Shown here piece by piece: positions 33,580 to 42,645 of a stretch of 64,000 bases of DNA (position 1 is its first letter; the number at the start of each line of letters is the position of its first letter). The translations under genes and the position numbers were made by a program. The DNA comes from an uncultured Lachnospiraceae bacterium (GTDB taxonomy: Bacteria; Bacillota; Clostridia; Lachnospirales; Lachnospiraceae). Where the stretch lies: contig CAJUSK010000011.1 in the NCBI GenBank assembly GCA_910589075.1, positions 62,001 through 126,000 on the forward strand, in the 5' to 3' direction. The notes beneath the pieces are model-generated. The model saw only the letters and a program-made list of their open reading frames with translations. It did not search any database and had not been told where the DNA came from.

Positions 33580-35265
33580 ATGAAAAAATTGATTCCGGCA
33601 TTCGTTGCAATCGTCCTTATTCTGTTGATTGTGGTGGCTGGCCTGGGAATGAAAATCATAGAGAAATACAGTTATTCTGATGAGCGTGCAGACTTGGAAG
33701 GGTATTATAATCTCCAAAGCGGTTCGGAAGTGGCGATTGTGCTACAGGATGAAATATTGGAGGATAAGGCGCTGCTGCTGGATGGAACATATTATTTTGC
33801 ACTGGATACGGTACACCGTTATATGAATGAACGTTTCTATGAGGACAGAGGAGAGAACCTGCTGCTTTATACTACGCCGGATGATATTATACGGACCAGT
33901 ATTGGCAGCACTGAGTTCATACAGGATGGTGCCGGTCAGGACGCAGGCTATACCATTGCCAGGTATGAAGGGGATATGCTCTATATTGCAGCGGATTATG
34001 TGAAAAAATTTACGAATTTTTCATACGAACCCTTTTCCGATCCGAACCGTTTACAGGTGTATACCCAGTGGGGTGAGCAGACGTTTGCGGAAATCAGCAA
34101 GGACACGCAGATCCGTTACCAGGGTGGTATTAAAAGTGAAATCCTGAAAGATATTACCAAAGGAAGCCAGGTGGTGGTTCTGGAGGAGATGGAAAACTGG
34201 ATCAAAGTAAAATCCGATGCCATGATCGGTTATGTGGAGAAAAAGCGTCTGGGCGATATGCATACGGAGAGTATGGAGGCGGTGACGACATATGAAGAGC
34301 CTGTCTATACAAACATATCGAGAGACGAGAAGGTCTGCATGGCGTGGCATCAGGTGACGACACAAGCGGCCAATGCCTATTTGTCGGATGTCATGAGCGG
34401 TGTGGAGGGCCTGAATACCATTTCTCCCACATGGTTTTCCCTGAGTGACAATGAAGGGAATTTTACCAGTATTGCATCTGTGGATTATGTGGCGCAGGCC
34501 CATCAGATGGGGCTGGAAGTCTGGGGGCTGGTGGATAATTTTAATAAAGAAGTAGATTCTTATACGGTGCTGTCTTCCACATCCAAGCGGGCCCGTCTGA
34601 TTGAAGGGCTGGTACAGGCTGCTGCTGCGTGCGGCATGGATGGTATCAACATTGACTTCGAACAGATCAGTGAAGAGACAGGAGAACATTTTGTACAGTT
34701 TATCAGAGAATTATCCATTCCCTGCCGTGCAAACGGACTGGTTCTTTCTGTGGATAACTATGTGCCGGTGGGAAATACAAATCATTATGGCAGAGCGGAG
34801 CAGGGACGTGTGGCGGATTATGTGATTATTATGGGATATGATGAACACTGGTCAGGCAGCCAGGAAGCGGGAAGCGTGGCTTCCATAGGATTTGTGGAAA
34901 CCGGTATTCAGAAAACGCTGGAAGAAGTGCCGGCTGAGAAGATTATCAATGCCATACCTTTTTATACCAGAGTCTGGAAGACGGGAGGCGGTACAGTGAC
35001 GAGTGACGCCGTGGGAATGGATTCTGCGGATCAGTTCCTTGCCGACCACAATGCTTCTTCCATGTGGGATGAGAGTACCGGCCAGAATTATGCAGAATTT
35101 GAAGAAGATGGCTCGTTTTATCAAGTCTGGCTGGAAGATGAGCAGTCCGTTGAGGTGAAGCTGAATGTCATGGCCAGCTATAACATAGCCGGTGTGGGCG
35201 CATGGAAGCTGGGGCTTGAAAGGCCGTCTGTCTGGAATGTAATTGATTTGTACTTGCATGGCTGA
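33580..35265 (+). CDS. membrane-anchored SH3 / GH18 glycosidase-like protein
   Basis: A 561-aa protein with an N-terminal membrane anchor (about residues 4-24). A region resembling a copper-amine-oxidase-like N-domain follows, then a bacterial SH3 domain (IRYQGGIKSEILKDITKGSQ...WIKVKSDAMIGYVEKKRL, about 183-225). The rest is a family 18 glycosidase barrel. The catalytic motif is D354-GINI-D359-F-E361, with E361 the predicted acid. This layout occurs in clostridial wall or spore-cortex glucosaminidases. ATG 33580 has AAAGGAG upstream; a TTG at 33559 overlaps that site. Confidence 0.85.
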   Translation: MKKLIPAFVAIVLILLIVVAGLGMKIIEKYSYSDERADLEGYYNLQSGSEVAIVLQDEILEDKALLLDGTYYFALDTVHRYMNERFYEDRGENLLLYTTPDDIIRTSIGSTEFIQDGAGQDAGYTIARYEGDMLYIAADYVKKFTNFSYEPFSDPNRLQVYTQWGEQTFAEISKDTQIRYQGGIKSEILKDITKGSQVVVLEEMENWIKVKSDAMIGYVEKKRLGDMHTESMEAVTTYEEPVYTNISRDEKVCMAWHQVTTQAANAYLSDVMSGVEGLNTISPTWFSLSDNEGNFTSIASVDYVAQAHQMGLEVWGLVDNFNKEVDSYTVLSSTSKRARLIEGLVQAAAACGMDGINIDFEQISEETGEHFVQFIRELSIPCRANGLVLSVDNYVPVGNTNHYGRAEQGRVADYVIIMGYDEHWSGSQEAGSVASIGFVETGIQKTLEEVPAEKIINAIPFYTRVWKTGGGTVTSDAVGMDSADQFLADHNASSMWDESTGQNYAEFEEDGSFYQVWLEDEQSVEVKLNVMASYNIAGVGAWKLGLERPSVWNVIDLYLHG

Positions 35266-35432
35266 GAGAACAGAATCGCCTGCGCGATAAAACAGAAACC
35301 GTGTTTTCTGATATTGGATTATCAGATATATGAGAACCCGGCCCTGAGGATATGGAACCCTGAGGCGCCGGATTCTTTTTTTTCGTCTGTTTTCATACAG
35401 TATTATAAACGGTATGGGATAGACAGAATATC

Positions 35433-36146
35433 ATGGAAAAAAGAGAGGGTAAGATCAGAAAATGGGAAGCGGCTGCCGTGTATCTGGCGATGTTTGCTAT
35501 GTTTATCATTGCAGGGTTGATGGCAGTCAGAGGGACGGCATTGTTTGTAACAGGCAGTCATGTGGAAAATGACAGATGTATCGTTATAGATGCCGGCCAT
35601 GGAGGGGATGACCCTGGTAAAATCGGTATTAATGGAGCTCTGGAGAAAGATATTAATTTAAAGATAGCTCAGAAAGTGGCCAAATATCTGGAAATGGAAG
35701 GGATACGGGTGGTGATGACCAGGACAGACGGAGAAGGGCTATATGATTCCGGGGCCCAGAATAAAAAAGTGCAGGATATGAAAAGGCGGATTGTTCTGAT
35801 CGAAGAGGCGGATCCGGTAATCACAGTCAGTATCCACCAGAACAGTTACCCGGAGGAATATGTAAAAGGAGCACAGGTATTTTATTATAAAGACAGTGCA
35901 GACAGTTGTACGGCTGCCGAAATTATGCAAAAAAGCCTGATAGCACGGCTGGATCCGGAGAATAAAAGAGAGGCCAAAGCCAATGCAAGCTATTATCTGT
36001 TAAAAAAGACTTCTTCGCCGGTGATTATTGTAGAATGCGGTTTTCTGTCCAATTCTGAAGAGGCAGAAAAGTTAAACGATGATGCCTATCAGGAAAAAGT
36101 GGCCTGGGCAGTTTATATGGGAATTATGCAATATATAAATCAGTAA
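35433..36146 (+). CDS. N-acetylmuramoyl-L-alanine amidase (CwlD-like)
   Basis: A 237-aa amidase_3 enzyme with an N-terminal membrane anchor (about residues 13-36). Zinc ligands and catalytic residues are in place: DAGHGG (His ~53), the following GALEKDINL Glu, SIHQNS (His ~131) and the terminal IVECGFLSN Glu. It cleaves the bond between muramic acid and the peptide stem. Size and motifs fit CwlD, which makes muramic-lactam in spore cortex, but a vegetative role is possible. It follows a GH18 protein. Confidence 0.85.
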   Translation: MEKREGKIRKWEAAAVYLAMFAMFIIAGLMAVRGTALFVTGSHVENDRCIVIDAGHGGDDPGKIGINGALEKDINLKIAQKVAKYLEMEGIRVVMTRTDGEGLYDSGAQNKKVQDMKRRIVLIEEADPVITVSIHQNSYPEEYVKGAQVFYYKDSADSCTAAEIMQKSLIARLDPENKREAKANASYYLLKKTSSPVIIVECGFLSNSEEAEKLNDDAYQEKVAWAVYMGIMQYINQ

Positions 36147-36301
36147 TTTATGAAATGTGTCAGTACACTGGTAATGGCGGGCTTTCTGATACGCCCATGA
36201 GGAAGTCCGCTAAAGGAAAACACTGCGAAATAAATTTTATGGGAGTTTTCTGTCACACGTCTCGGTTTTGGTTGTCTAATGATATACAGGAGGTAAAAAC
36301 T

Positions 36302-37168
36302 ATGAAGCGATTAACAAACGAAGAATTACTGGCTTTGATTCACAAAGCTACCGAAGGAGACAGTCAGGCGCTTGAAACTGTACTTCTCAGTGTACAGGAT
36401 CTGGTATTTAATCTGTCTCTGAGAATGTTGGGAACATTTCCTGATGCAGAGGACGCAGCCCAGGACATTTTGCTGAAAATTATCACTCATTTGTCCACTT
36501 TTAAGGGAGAAAGCCTGTTTTCCACATGGGTATTCCGTATTGCCGCAAATTATCTGAAAACTTATAAAAAGCATATGTTTGCCAAGTTTCCGCTCAGTTT
36601 CGAATTTTATGGAGAGGATATTGTACATGCCAATATACATGAGGCGCCGGATCTGACCCAGGATGTGGAACGATCCGTTCTGGCAGAAGAACTGAAACTG
36701 TCTTGTACCAATGTCATGTTGCAATGTCTGGACGCGGAAAGCAGATGTATTTTTATTCTGGGGACAATGTTTAAGGTGGACAGCCATATTGCCGGAGAAA
36801 TTCTGGGCATAAGTCCTGAGGCATACCGTCAGCGCCTGTCAAGAACCCGCAGGAAAATGGCTGACTTTTTAAAAGAATACTGTGGAGAGTACGGAGCAGG
36901 CAAATGCCATTGTGCGGAAAGAGTTAATTATGCAATTCAGAGTCATCGCATCCATCCCGGGCAGCTTGATTTCTCATCTGCAGTACCCGGACAGATTATG
37001 ATGGAAGTAAAAGAGGCAATGGAAGAAATTGATGATCTGTCACAGGAATTTTCTTTTTGCAAAACATATCAGTCACCGGAAAAGCTGAAGGAATATATAG
37101 AAGGATTTTTGCGCAGCGATACTTTTTCCGTGGTTGGGAAAGCCTCTGATGCTGAGGCTGCAAACTGA
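36302..37168 (+). CDS. sigma-70 family factor with Cys-containing C-terminal extension
   Basis: A 288-aa protein, about 100 residues longer than usual ECF factors. Region 2 (NLSLRMLGTFPDAEDAAQDILLKI...STWVFRIAANYL) and region 4 (CIFILGTMFKVDSHIAGEILGISPEAYRQRLSRTRRKM) are clear. The extension begins with CGEYGAGKCHCAERVNYAI, three closely spaced cysteines, then a helical tail. AGGAGG before ATG 36302 fixes the start. No anti-sigma gene is adjacent, so the extension may itself sense a signal. A strong terminator follows. Confidence 0.8.
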   Translation: MKRLTNEELLALIHKATEGDSQALETVLLSVQDLVFNLSLRMLGTFPDAEDAAQDILLKIITHLSTFKGESLFSTWVFRIAANYLKTYKKHMFAKFPLSFEFYGEDIVHANIHEAPDLTQDVERSVLAEELKLSCTNVMLQCLDAESRCIFILGTMFKVDSHIAGEILGISPEAYRQRLSRTRRKMADFLKEYCGEYGAGKCHCAERVNYAIQSHRIHPGQLDFSSAVPGQIMMEVKEAMEEIDDLSQEFSFCKTYQSPEKLKEYIEGFLRSDTFSVVGKASDAEAAN

Positions 37169-37214
37169 GGCTTACATACAGCCAATAATCAACTCAACAG
37201 TAAGTCAACAAATC

Positions 37215-37253
37215 GGCCCGCCGGCGCCCATCTGGGCGCTGACGGGCCTTTTT
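37215..37253 (+). terminator. strong terminator after the sigma factor gene
   Basis: GC-rich stem GGCCCG...GGCGCCCA / TGGGCGC...CGGGCC (37215-37248) followed by TTTTT. Confidence 0.85.
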
Positions 37254-37389
37254 GGGAAAAATCTCTTTATCTCTTTATATAGAAGAAAGATTGTGATATA
37301 ATCCATGCAGAGATGATGCCAAAGAAGGCATTGTCATAAGTGTTATGCGGAATGGATATGCTATAAACGAAGTGCAGGGACGGGCCTAT

Positions 37390-38466
37390 ATGATGGAAAC
37401 GATAATTGCGAAAACAGGAGAAGAGCATATTGACAGGGTCATCATATCAGAAGCCGGGGCCATCATAAAGAAGGGTGGTCTGGTTGCATTTCCTACGGAG
37501 ACGGTATATGGACTTGGAGGGGATGCGTTACAGAGAGCGTCTGCCAGAAAGATTTATGCGGCGAAGGGACGGCCTTCGGATAATCCGCTGATTGTGCATA
37601 TCTGTCAATGGGATGCTATCCGAAAAATCACAAAGAATCTGCCCCATGCGGCAAAGCTGCTGGCGGAGGCTTTTTGGCCGGGGCCGCTTACCATGATACT
37701 GGAAAAGTCGGATGTGGTGCCAGTGGAGACCACAGGGGGGCTTTCCACTGTAGCGGTGCGTATGCCGGATCACAGAATTGCACTGGCGTTGATTGAAGCG
37801 TCGGGAGGTTATGTGGCAGCGCCCAGTGCCAATGTATCAGGACGCCCCAGTCCAACGCTGGCAGAGCATGTGTGGGAAGATATGAATGGCAGGATCGAGA
37901 TGTTGCTGGACGGAGGTGCGGCATGTATCGGTCTGGAGTCTACCATTGTGGATTTGACAGCGGACAGGCCGGCTGTGCTCAGACCCGGTTATATTACGAA
38001 GGAAATGCTGGAGGATGTTATGGGGGTGCCGGTGGAGGCAGCGGGAGCGGTTATGGAAGAATCTGCCCAGGGGCCCAAAGCGCCTGGCATGAAATACCGG
38101 CATTATGCACCTGCGGGAGAGATGACAGTTGTGCGGGGAAAAGAGGAAGCGGTGGTGGCGGCAATTCGCAGACTGACAAGCGAAAAACGCCAGATGGGAG
38201 AAACGGTAGGGATTATCTGTGCAAAAGAGACATGGGGCTGCTATGAGGCCGATTATGTTGAAGCCATGGGATCCAAAGGGGATGAACTGGCTGCTGCACA
38301 GCATTTATACGCAGTCTTGCGGAGCTTTGACAGCCGTCATGTAACCTGCATATATTCGGAGGCATTTACCGGGCAGGGAATAGGACAGGCTGTGATGAAC
38401 CGGCTGCTGAAAGCGGCGGGGTATCATATATTGGAAGCAGAAAAAACAGGAGGGAAAGAACTATGA
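37390..38466 (+). CDS. threonylcarbamoyl-AMP synthase (Sua5)
   Basis: A 358-aa Sua5/YwlC protein. The YrdC domain carries GGLVAFPTETVYGLG near residue 28 and the KGRPSDNPLIVHI motif. The C-terminal Sua5 domain (PGMKYRHYAP linker, then a Rossmann-like fold) is present. It makes threonylcarbamoyl-AMP for the universal t6A37 tRNA modification. I prefer ATG 37390 over 37345 because the latter has no ribosome-binding site, but the 37390 site is weak. The stop overlaps rpiB, starting a run of five close genes. Confidence 0.9.
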   Translation: MMETIIAKTGEEHIDRVIISEAGAIIKKGGLVAFPTETVYGLGGDALQRASARKIYAAKGRPSDNPLIVHICQWDAIRKITKNLPHAAKLLAEAFWPGPLTMILEKSDVVPVETTGGLSTVAVRMPDHRIALALIEASGGYVAAPSANVSGRPSPTLAEHVWEDMNGRIEMLLDGGAACIGLESTIVDLTADRPAVLRPGYITKEMLEDVMGVPVEAAGAVMEESAQGPKAPGMKYRHYAPAGEMTVVRGKEEAVVAAIRRLTSEKRQMGETVGIICAKETWGCYEADYVEAMGSKGDELAAAQHLYAVLRSFDSRHVTCIYSEAFTGQGIGQAVMNRLLKAAGYHILEAEKTGGKEL

Positions 38467-38897
38467 TAGCATTGGGAAGTGATCATGGCGGTTTTGATCT
38501 GAAGCAGGAGATTAAGAAATATCTGGAGGAAGCGGGATATGAATACCGGGATTTTGGATGTGAGAGTAAGGCATCCTGCGATTACCCGGTGTTTGGACGC
38601 GCGGCTGCAAAGGCGGTGGCAGAGGGAAGCTGCGAGAAGGGGATTGTCATTTGCACAACCGGTATAGGTATTTCCATTACTGCCAACAAGCTGCCGGGTA
38701 TCCGCTGTGCGCTCTGTGCCGATTCGGTATCCGCAAAGCTGACAAGGCTGCATAACAATGCCAATGTTCTGGCAATTGGTGCAGGAATCGTTGGAAGCAA
38801 TCTGGCGCTGGAGATAGTAAAAACTTTTCTGGAAACGGAATTTTCCGGCGATGAACGGCATCAGAGACGGATTGACCTGATTGAAGAGCAGGCGTAA
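38463..38897 (+). CDS. rpiB: ribose-5-phosphate isomerase B
   Basis: A 144-aa RpiB/LacAB-type isomerase. The N-terminal ALGSDHGGFDLK and the catalytic CTTGIGISITANK loop are diagnostic. It interconverts ribose-5-phosphate and ribulose-5-phosphate. ATG overlaps the Sua5 stop codon, so translation is coupled. Length is normal (about 145-150). Followed by upp, consistent with nucleotide and pentose metabolism. Confidence 0.93.
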   Translation: MIALGSDHGGFDLKQEIKKYLEEAGYEYRDFGCESKASCDYPVFGRAAAKAVAEGSCEKGIVICTTGIGISITANKLPGIRCALCADSVSAKLTRLHNNANVLAIGAGIVGSNLALEIVKTFLETEFSGDERHQRRIDLIEEQA

Positions 38898-38946
38898 AGA
38901 CAGAGTGGGAAGCCCGGCGGTTTTACAGTGGAATGGGAGGAATACA

Positions 38947-39576
38947 ATGGCGAAACTGATAATCATGGATCATCCGCTGATTCAGCATAAAATTGGTATT
39001 ATCAGAAGGAAAGATACAGGAACAAAAGATTTCAGACAGATGATCAGCGAGATTGCCATGCTGATTTGCTATGAGGCCACAAGGGATTTACAGGTGGCAG
39101 ATGTGGAAATCGAAACGCCGATCTGCAAGGCTACAGTGAAGGAATTGAGAGGGAAAAAGATTGCAATCGTTCCGATTCTGAGAGCCGGCCTTGGGATGGT
39201 AGACGGTATGCTGGGGCTGATTCCTGCGGCGAAAGTAGGGCATATCGGTTTATACAGAGATCCGGAGACTCTTCTGCCAATAGAATATTACTGCAAGCTG
39301 CCGGCGGACTGTGCCGAACGCGAGGTATTTGTGGTGGATCCCATGCTTGCCACAGGCGGTTCCTCTTCGGAAGCCATTCAGATGCTGAAAGACCGGGGAT
39401 GTCAGAAAATCCATTTTATGTGTATTATTGCGGCGCCGGAGGGAGTTGCACTGATGCAGAAGAAGCATCCGGATGTGGACCTGTTTATCGGTGCCCTGGA
39501 TGAGAAACTGAATGATCATGGGTACATTGTTCCCGGGCTGGGCGATGCAGGGGACAGGATTTTCGGCACGAAGTAA
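38947..39576 (+). CDS. upp: uracil phosphoribosyltransferase
   Basis: A 209-aa enzyme of exact family length that makes UMP from uracil and PRPP. The N-terminus (LIIMDHPLIQHKIGIIRRKDT) and the PRPP loop VVDPMLATGGSS are diagnostic, as is the C-terminal PGLGDAGDRIFGT. GGGAGG precedes ATG 38947; an in-frame start at 38881 would overlap rpiB and is unlikely. It is transcribed with rpiB and the dCMP deaminase. Confidence 0.96.
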   Translation: MAKLIIMDHPLIQHKIGIIRRKDTGTKDFRQMISEIAMLICYEATRDLQVADVEIETPICKATVKELRGKKIAIVPILRAGLGMVDGMLGLIPAAKVGHIGLYRDPETLLPIEYYCKLPADCAEREVFVVDPMLATGGSSSEAIQMLKDRGCQKIHFMCIIAAPEGVALMQKKHPDVDLFIGALDEKLNDHGYIVPGLGDAGDRIFGTK

Positions 39577-39589
39577 TCGGGGCAGTAAA

Positions 39590-40069
39590 ATGAAAAGAGA
39601 AGATTATATTTCCTGGGATGCGTATTTTATGGGTATATCCAAACTGTCGGGTATGCGTTCCAAAGATCCCAATACGCAGGTTGGCGCCTGTATCGTCAGC
39701 GAAGATAATAAAATATTGTCTGTAGGATACAACGGGTTTCCCACCGGCTGCGGCGATGATGAATTCCCCTGGGAGCGGGAAGGGGATATGCTGGAGACAA
39801 AATATGCATTTGTTACTCACAGCGAGCTGAATGCCATTCTGAACTACAGGGGCGGCAGCCTGGCAGGCGCCAGGCTGTATGTATCTCTGTTTCCCTGTAA
39901 TGAATGCGCGAAAGCGATCATTCAGGCAGGTATCCGTACGATTATTTATGAATGTGACAAGTATGCGAATACGCCTTCCATCCAGGCATCCAGGAAAATG
40001 CTGGATGCAGCGGGGGTTACCTATTATCAGTATCGGCCTGCGGGGCGGGAAATCACGCTGGACTTGTAA
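39590..40069 (+). CDS. dCMP deaminase (ComEB-like)
   Basis: A 159-aa zinc deaminase. Zinc ligands are in HSELNAI (His and the catalytic Glu) and PCNECAKAI (two cysteines). The N-terminal SKDPNTQVGACIV is typical of deoxycytidylate deaminases, which form dUMP for thymidylate synthesis. It starts 13 bp after upp. GGGGC upstream of ATG 39590 is a modest ribosome-binding site; earlier in-frame starts overlap upp. Confidence 0.9.
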   Translation: MKREDYISWDAYFMGISKLSGMRSKDPNTQVGACIVSEDNKILSVGYNGFPTGCGDDEFPWEREGDMLETKYAFVTHSELNAILNYRGGSLAGARLYVSLFPCNECAKAIIQAGIRTIIYECDKYANTPSIQASRKMLDAAGVTYYQYRPAGREITLDL

Positions 40070-40095
40070 ATGCGATGCGGGAGGGGTGTATCTTT

Positions 40096-41250
40096 ATGAA
40101 ACGTGCCGGCAGACGGATAGCCGCAATACTTTGTATGGTAATTCTGGTTGCCAGTGCGCCTGGAACGGTTCGTGCAACCACTACGAAGGAAAAGCTGGAC
40201 AAGGCAAAAGAGGAAAAGAAACAGACAGAAAATGCACTGGAGCAGACGAAAGAGAATATCCAGGGAATGCAGGGTGAGCGTAACTCTCTGCAGGGGGAAC
40301 TTTCCAGACTGAATGACAATCTTGAAGAAGTCAGCAGAACGCTGGACGAGCTGGAAAGCAATATTTCTGAAAAGGAACAGGAGATTTCCGACACACAGGC
40401 TGCGCTGGAGGAAGCGCAGGAAACCGTGGAATGGCAATATGACTGTATGAAAAAACGGATTAAGTTCATGTATGAGAGAAGTGATGCCGTTTATCTGGAA
40501 ATGTTGTTTTCTTCAGAAGGACTGGGAGACTTTCTGAATAAAAGCCAATATATCGAAAAGATTTCCGAATATGACCATAAAATGTTGGAAGAATATAAGG
40601 AAACAAGAGAAGAGATTGAAATTACAAAAGAAAAGCTGGTAGCGCAGAAGGAAGAACTCGACGGACTGCGGGAAAAAACGAAGGAAGAACAGGATAAAGT
40701 GGCAGGCATGGTGCAAAATACCGCGGACAATATTGCGGGATATGCGGATCAGATATTGGCAGCGGAAAACATGGCACATGCCTATGAAGATAAAATGAAA
40801 GAACAGGAAGCCAATATTGCGGCGCTACAGAAGCAGCTGGCAGAAGAACAGGCGATGTCAAGACTGGCAGCCAAATCAGCCAGACGGGATATTTCCGAGG
40901 TGACATTTGCGGAGGGAGACAGAGAACTGCTGGCGCAGCTTATTTATTGTGAAGCCGGCGGGGAGCCGTATGAAGGGAAAGTTGCCGTAGGGGCAGTGGT
41001 GATTAACCGGCTGCTCAGCTCTGTATATCCGGATACGATGGTTGGCGTTATTTACCAGAATAAGCAGTTTTCACCTGTGGGAAGCGGCAGACTGGCGCTG
41101 GCACTGGCAGAAGGGCGAGCCACACCGGCGTGTTACCAGGCCGCAGACGAAGCCATGAGCGGTGTGAGCAATGTGGGGAACTGTGTGTATTTCCGGACGC
41201 CCATACCGGGGCTTACCGGTATCGCCATAGGCGGGCATATCTTTTATTAA
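40096..41250 (+). CDS. secreted coiled-coil cell-wall hydrolase with SleB domain
   Basis: A 384-aa protein. A signal peptide (cleavage near GTVRA, about residue 27) leads into a long coiled coil (~30-255) of the PcsB/CwlO type. The C-terminal ~110 residues are a SleB/CwlJ hydrolase_2 domain (RELLAQLIYCEAGGEPYEGK, GAVVINRLL, NQFSPV-like KQFSPVGSG). The catalytic Glu is in YCEAGGE. Such enzymes cut peptidoglycan in spores or at division sites. GGGAGGGG precedes ATG 40096. Confidence 0.88.
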   Translation: MKRAGRRIAAILCMVILVASAPGTVRATTTKEKLDKAKEEKKQTENALEQTKENIQGMQGERNSLQGELSRLNDNLEEVSRTLDELESNISEKEQEISDTQAALEEAQETVEWQYDCMKKRIKFMYERSDAVYLEMLFSSEGLGDFLNKSQYIEKISEYDHKMLEEYKETREEIEITKEKLVAQKEELDGLREKTKEEQDKVAGMVQNTADNIAGYADQILAAENMAHAYEDKMKEQEANIAALQKQLAEEQAMSRLAAKSARRDISEVTFAEGDRELLAQLIYCEAGGEPYEGKVAVGAVVINRLLSSVYPDTMVGVIYQNKQFSPVGSGRLALALAEGRATPACYQAADEAMSGVSNVGNCVYFRTPIPGLTGIAIGGHIFY

Positions 41251-41290
41251 CCGACTCAGAGCAGACCGGAAAGGCAGGGGCGGATACCTG

Positions 41291-41773
41291 TTAAGACTGT
41301 TCAAATAATTCTATATATTTTGTCAGCTCATGCAGCCTGCCTTCGTAGATGGATGTAAGCAGGCTGTTACAGGACAGGAGGGCGGATTTCAGATGTTCCA
41401 CAGAAATGCTGCCTTGGTCCAGGGCCGGTACCATTTCATCCAGATCAACAACTTTTACAAATCCGTCAGGATAGATGATGACATCAGCCAGCAGATCGGT
41501 GACAACTAAGCTATGCCTGTCACGCTGGTACTCGCTGGTAATGATATCACAATAATAATATAGAAGAGAATCGTCAGCCCGGTAAAATTTACTGACTTTA
41601 TATCCTTCCTTGAGAAAATAACAGGAGTAACCGTGATGGAGGTCTTTTTTTGGTTTCAAAGCATGCCACTTTGTCACGATCCGCTCGCTGTCCCAGGACA
41701 GGATAATATCGTCTTTCAGCAGAATGCATTCTTCAGGGATGATTCGTTTCCGGTAAAGCAGGGGATAATTCAT
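41291..41773 (-). CDS. DUF402 protein
   Basis: A 160-aa protein with the DUF402 pattern: YYYCDIITSEYQRD, then VVTDLLADVIIYPDGFVKVVDLDEM. DUF402 includes nucleoside-di/triphosphate phosphatases and RNA-associated proteins (the FomD-like fold), with acidic metal ligands such as those in DLLADV and DLDE. GGAGG (minus strand) precedes ATG 41773. It is convergent with the SleB-type gene. The substrate is not known. Confidence 0.75.
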   Translation of the reverse strand: MNYPLLYRKRIIPEECILLKDDIILSWDSERIVTKWHALKPKKDLHHGYSCYFLKEGYKVSKFYRADDSLLYYYCDIITSEYQRDRHSLVVTDLLADVIIYPDGFVKVVDLDEMVPALDQGSISVEHLKSALLSCNSLLTSIYEGRLHELTKYIELFEQS

Positions 41774-41929
41774 AGGCGTCCTCCATATATATGATAACAC
41801 ATCATGACCGGTATACAGTGCAGGTATTTATCTAAAATGCTACACTTGACATATATAAAAGTCAATGGAAATTCTGAGTTTTCATAAAAAATTCCCAAAG
41901 TATTTTCAGGAGAATTTTATATGTTTGTC

Positions 41930-41958
41930 TTTACAGGAAGGGAATAATTGGATATAAT
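41930..41958 (+). promoter_or_regulatory. promoter of the ATP synthase operon
   Basis: TTTACA (41930-41935), exactly 17 bp, TATAAT (41953-41958), 17 bp before the first start codon. Confidence 0.65.
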
Positions 41959-41974
41959 CTGAAATGGGAGTAAA

Positions 41975-42271
41975 ATGGGAATAAGGGAAAACCGGAGGAA
42001 CGGCTTGAAACAGAAAAAGACAGTATATCGGGCTCTTGTGACGATCAGTCAATTTGGTATTAATATGCTTGTCCCTATTTTTCTATGCTTCTTTGTGGGC
42101 TTATTTTTGGATAGAAAAATGGGGACTTCCTGTTTTATGATTCTTTTTTTCTTTATGGGAGCGCTTGCCGGTTTCAGGAATATTTATCTGTTAGCCAGAA
42201 GGATTTATGGCGGTACAGAAGAAAGGGCAGGTCATGGAGGAAGAAGGAAAGGGCAGAAAGACAATCCCTGA
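41975..42271 (+). CDS. AtpZ-like membrane protein of the ATP synthase operon
   Basis: A 98-aa protein with two membrane helices and the AtpZ/AtpI pattern (ISQFGINMLVPIFLCFFVGLFLDRKMGT...GALAGFRNIYLL). Such proteins help assemble the c ring or import magnesium for the synthase. Two starts are possible: ATG 41975, and TTG 42005, which has the better-placed GGAGGA. Its end overlaps the next gene. First gene of the operon. Confidence 0.75.
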   Translation: MGIRENRRNGLKQKKTVYRALVTISQFGINMLVPIFLCFFVGLFLDRKMGTSCFMILFFFMGALAGFRNIYLLARRIYGGTEERAGHGGRRKGQKDNP

Positions 42272-42641
42272 CACGCTGGCAGAGCTGTTTGCCGGAATCA
42301 CAGCATCAGCCCTTTTGTTTCAGGGAGTCATTGTCTGGCTTGTGAAAGACAGACTTTCTTACAGTATCGGTTTATGGATTGGGGCTGCGCTTGCAGCAGG
42401 GCTTGCATGGCATATGTGGTGGACACTGGACCAGGCGCTTGATCTGGGGGAAGCCGGCGCGCAGAAGCAAATGCGCAGGCAGTCGGCACTCAGATACGGA
42501 GTGGTGATTCTTGTGTTAGGCGTTTTGATGATGACACAGGCGGCAAATCCTCTGGCAGCGTTTCTGGGTATTATGACATTAAAAGTAGCGGCGTATTTAC
42601 AGCCGGTTACCCATAAAGTGATTATAAGATTAAGGAGGTGA
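42234..42641 (+). CDS. AtpI-like membrane protein
   Basis: A 135-aa protein with four hydrophobic segments, in the position of subunit I (AtpI) upstream of atpB. It overlaps the preceding gene. ATG 42234 follows AAAGGG; ATG 42207 is an alternative with a closer AAGGA. AtpI acts as a chaperone for c-ring assembly in sodium-type ATP synthases such as that of Acetobacterium. Sequence similarity is weak by eye, so the call rests largely on position and topology. Confidence 0.65.
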   Translation: MEEEGKGRKTIPDTLAELFAGITASALLFQGVIVWLVKDRLSYSIGLWIGAALAAGLAWHMWWTLDQALDLGEAGAQKQMRRQSALRYGVVILVLGVLMMTQAANPLAAFLGIMTLKVAAYLQPVTHKVIIRLRR

Positions 42642-42645
42642 ATCT

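Noticed and set aside
35338..35388. Terminator between the GH18 gene and the amidase
   Set aside because: Only a 5-bp stem (CCGGC/GCCGG) precedes the T run, and the inner CCCTGAGG words are direct rather than inverted, so support is too weak.
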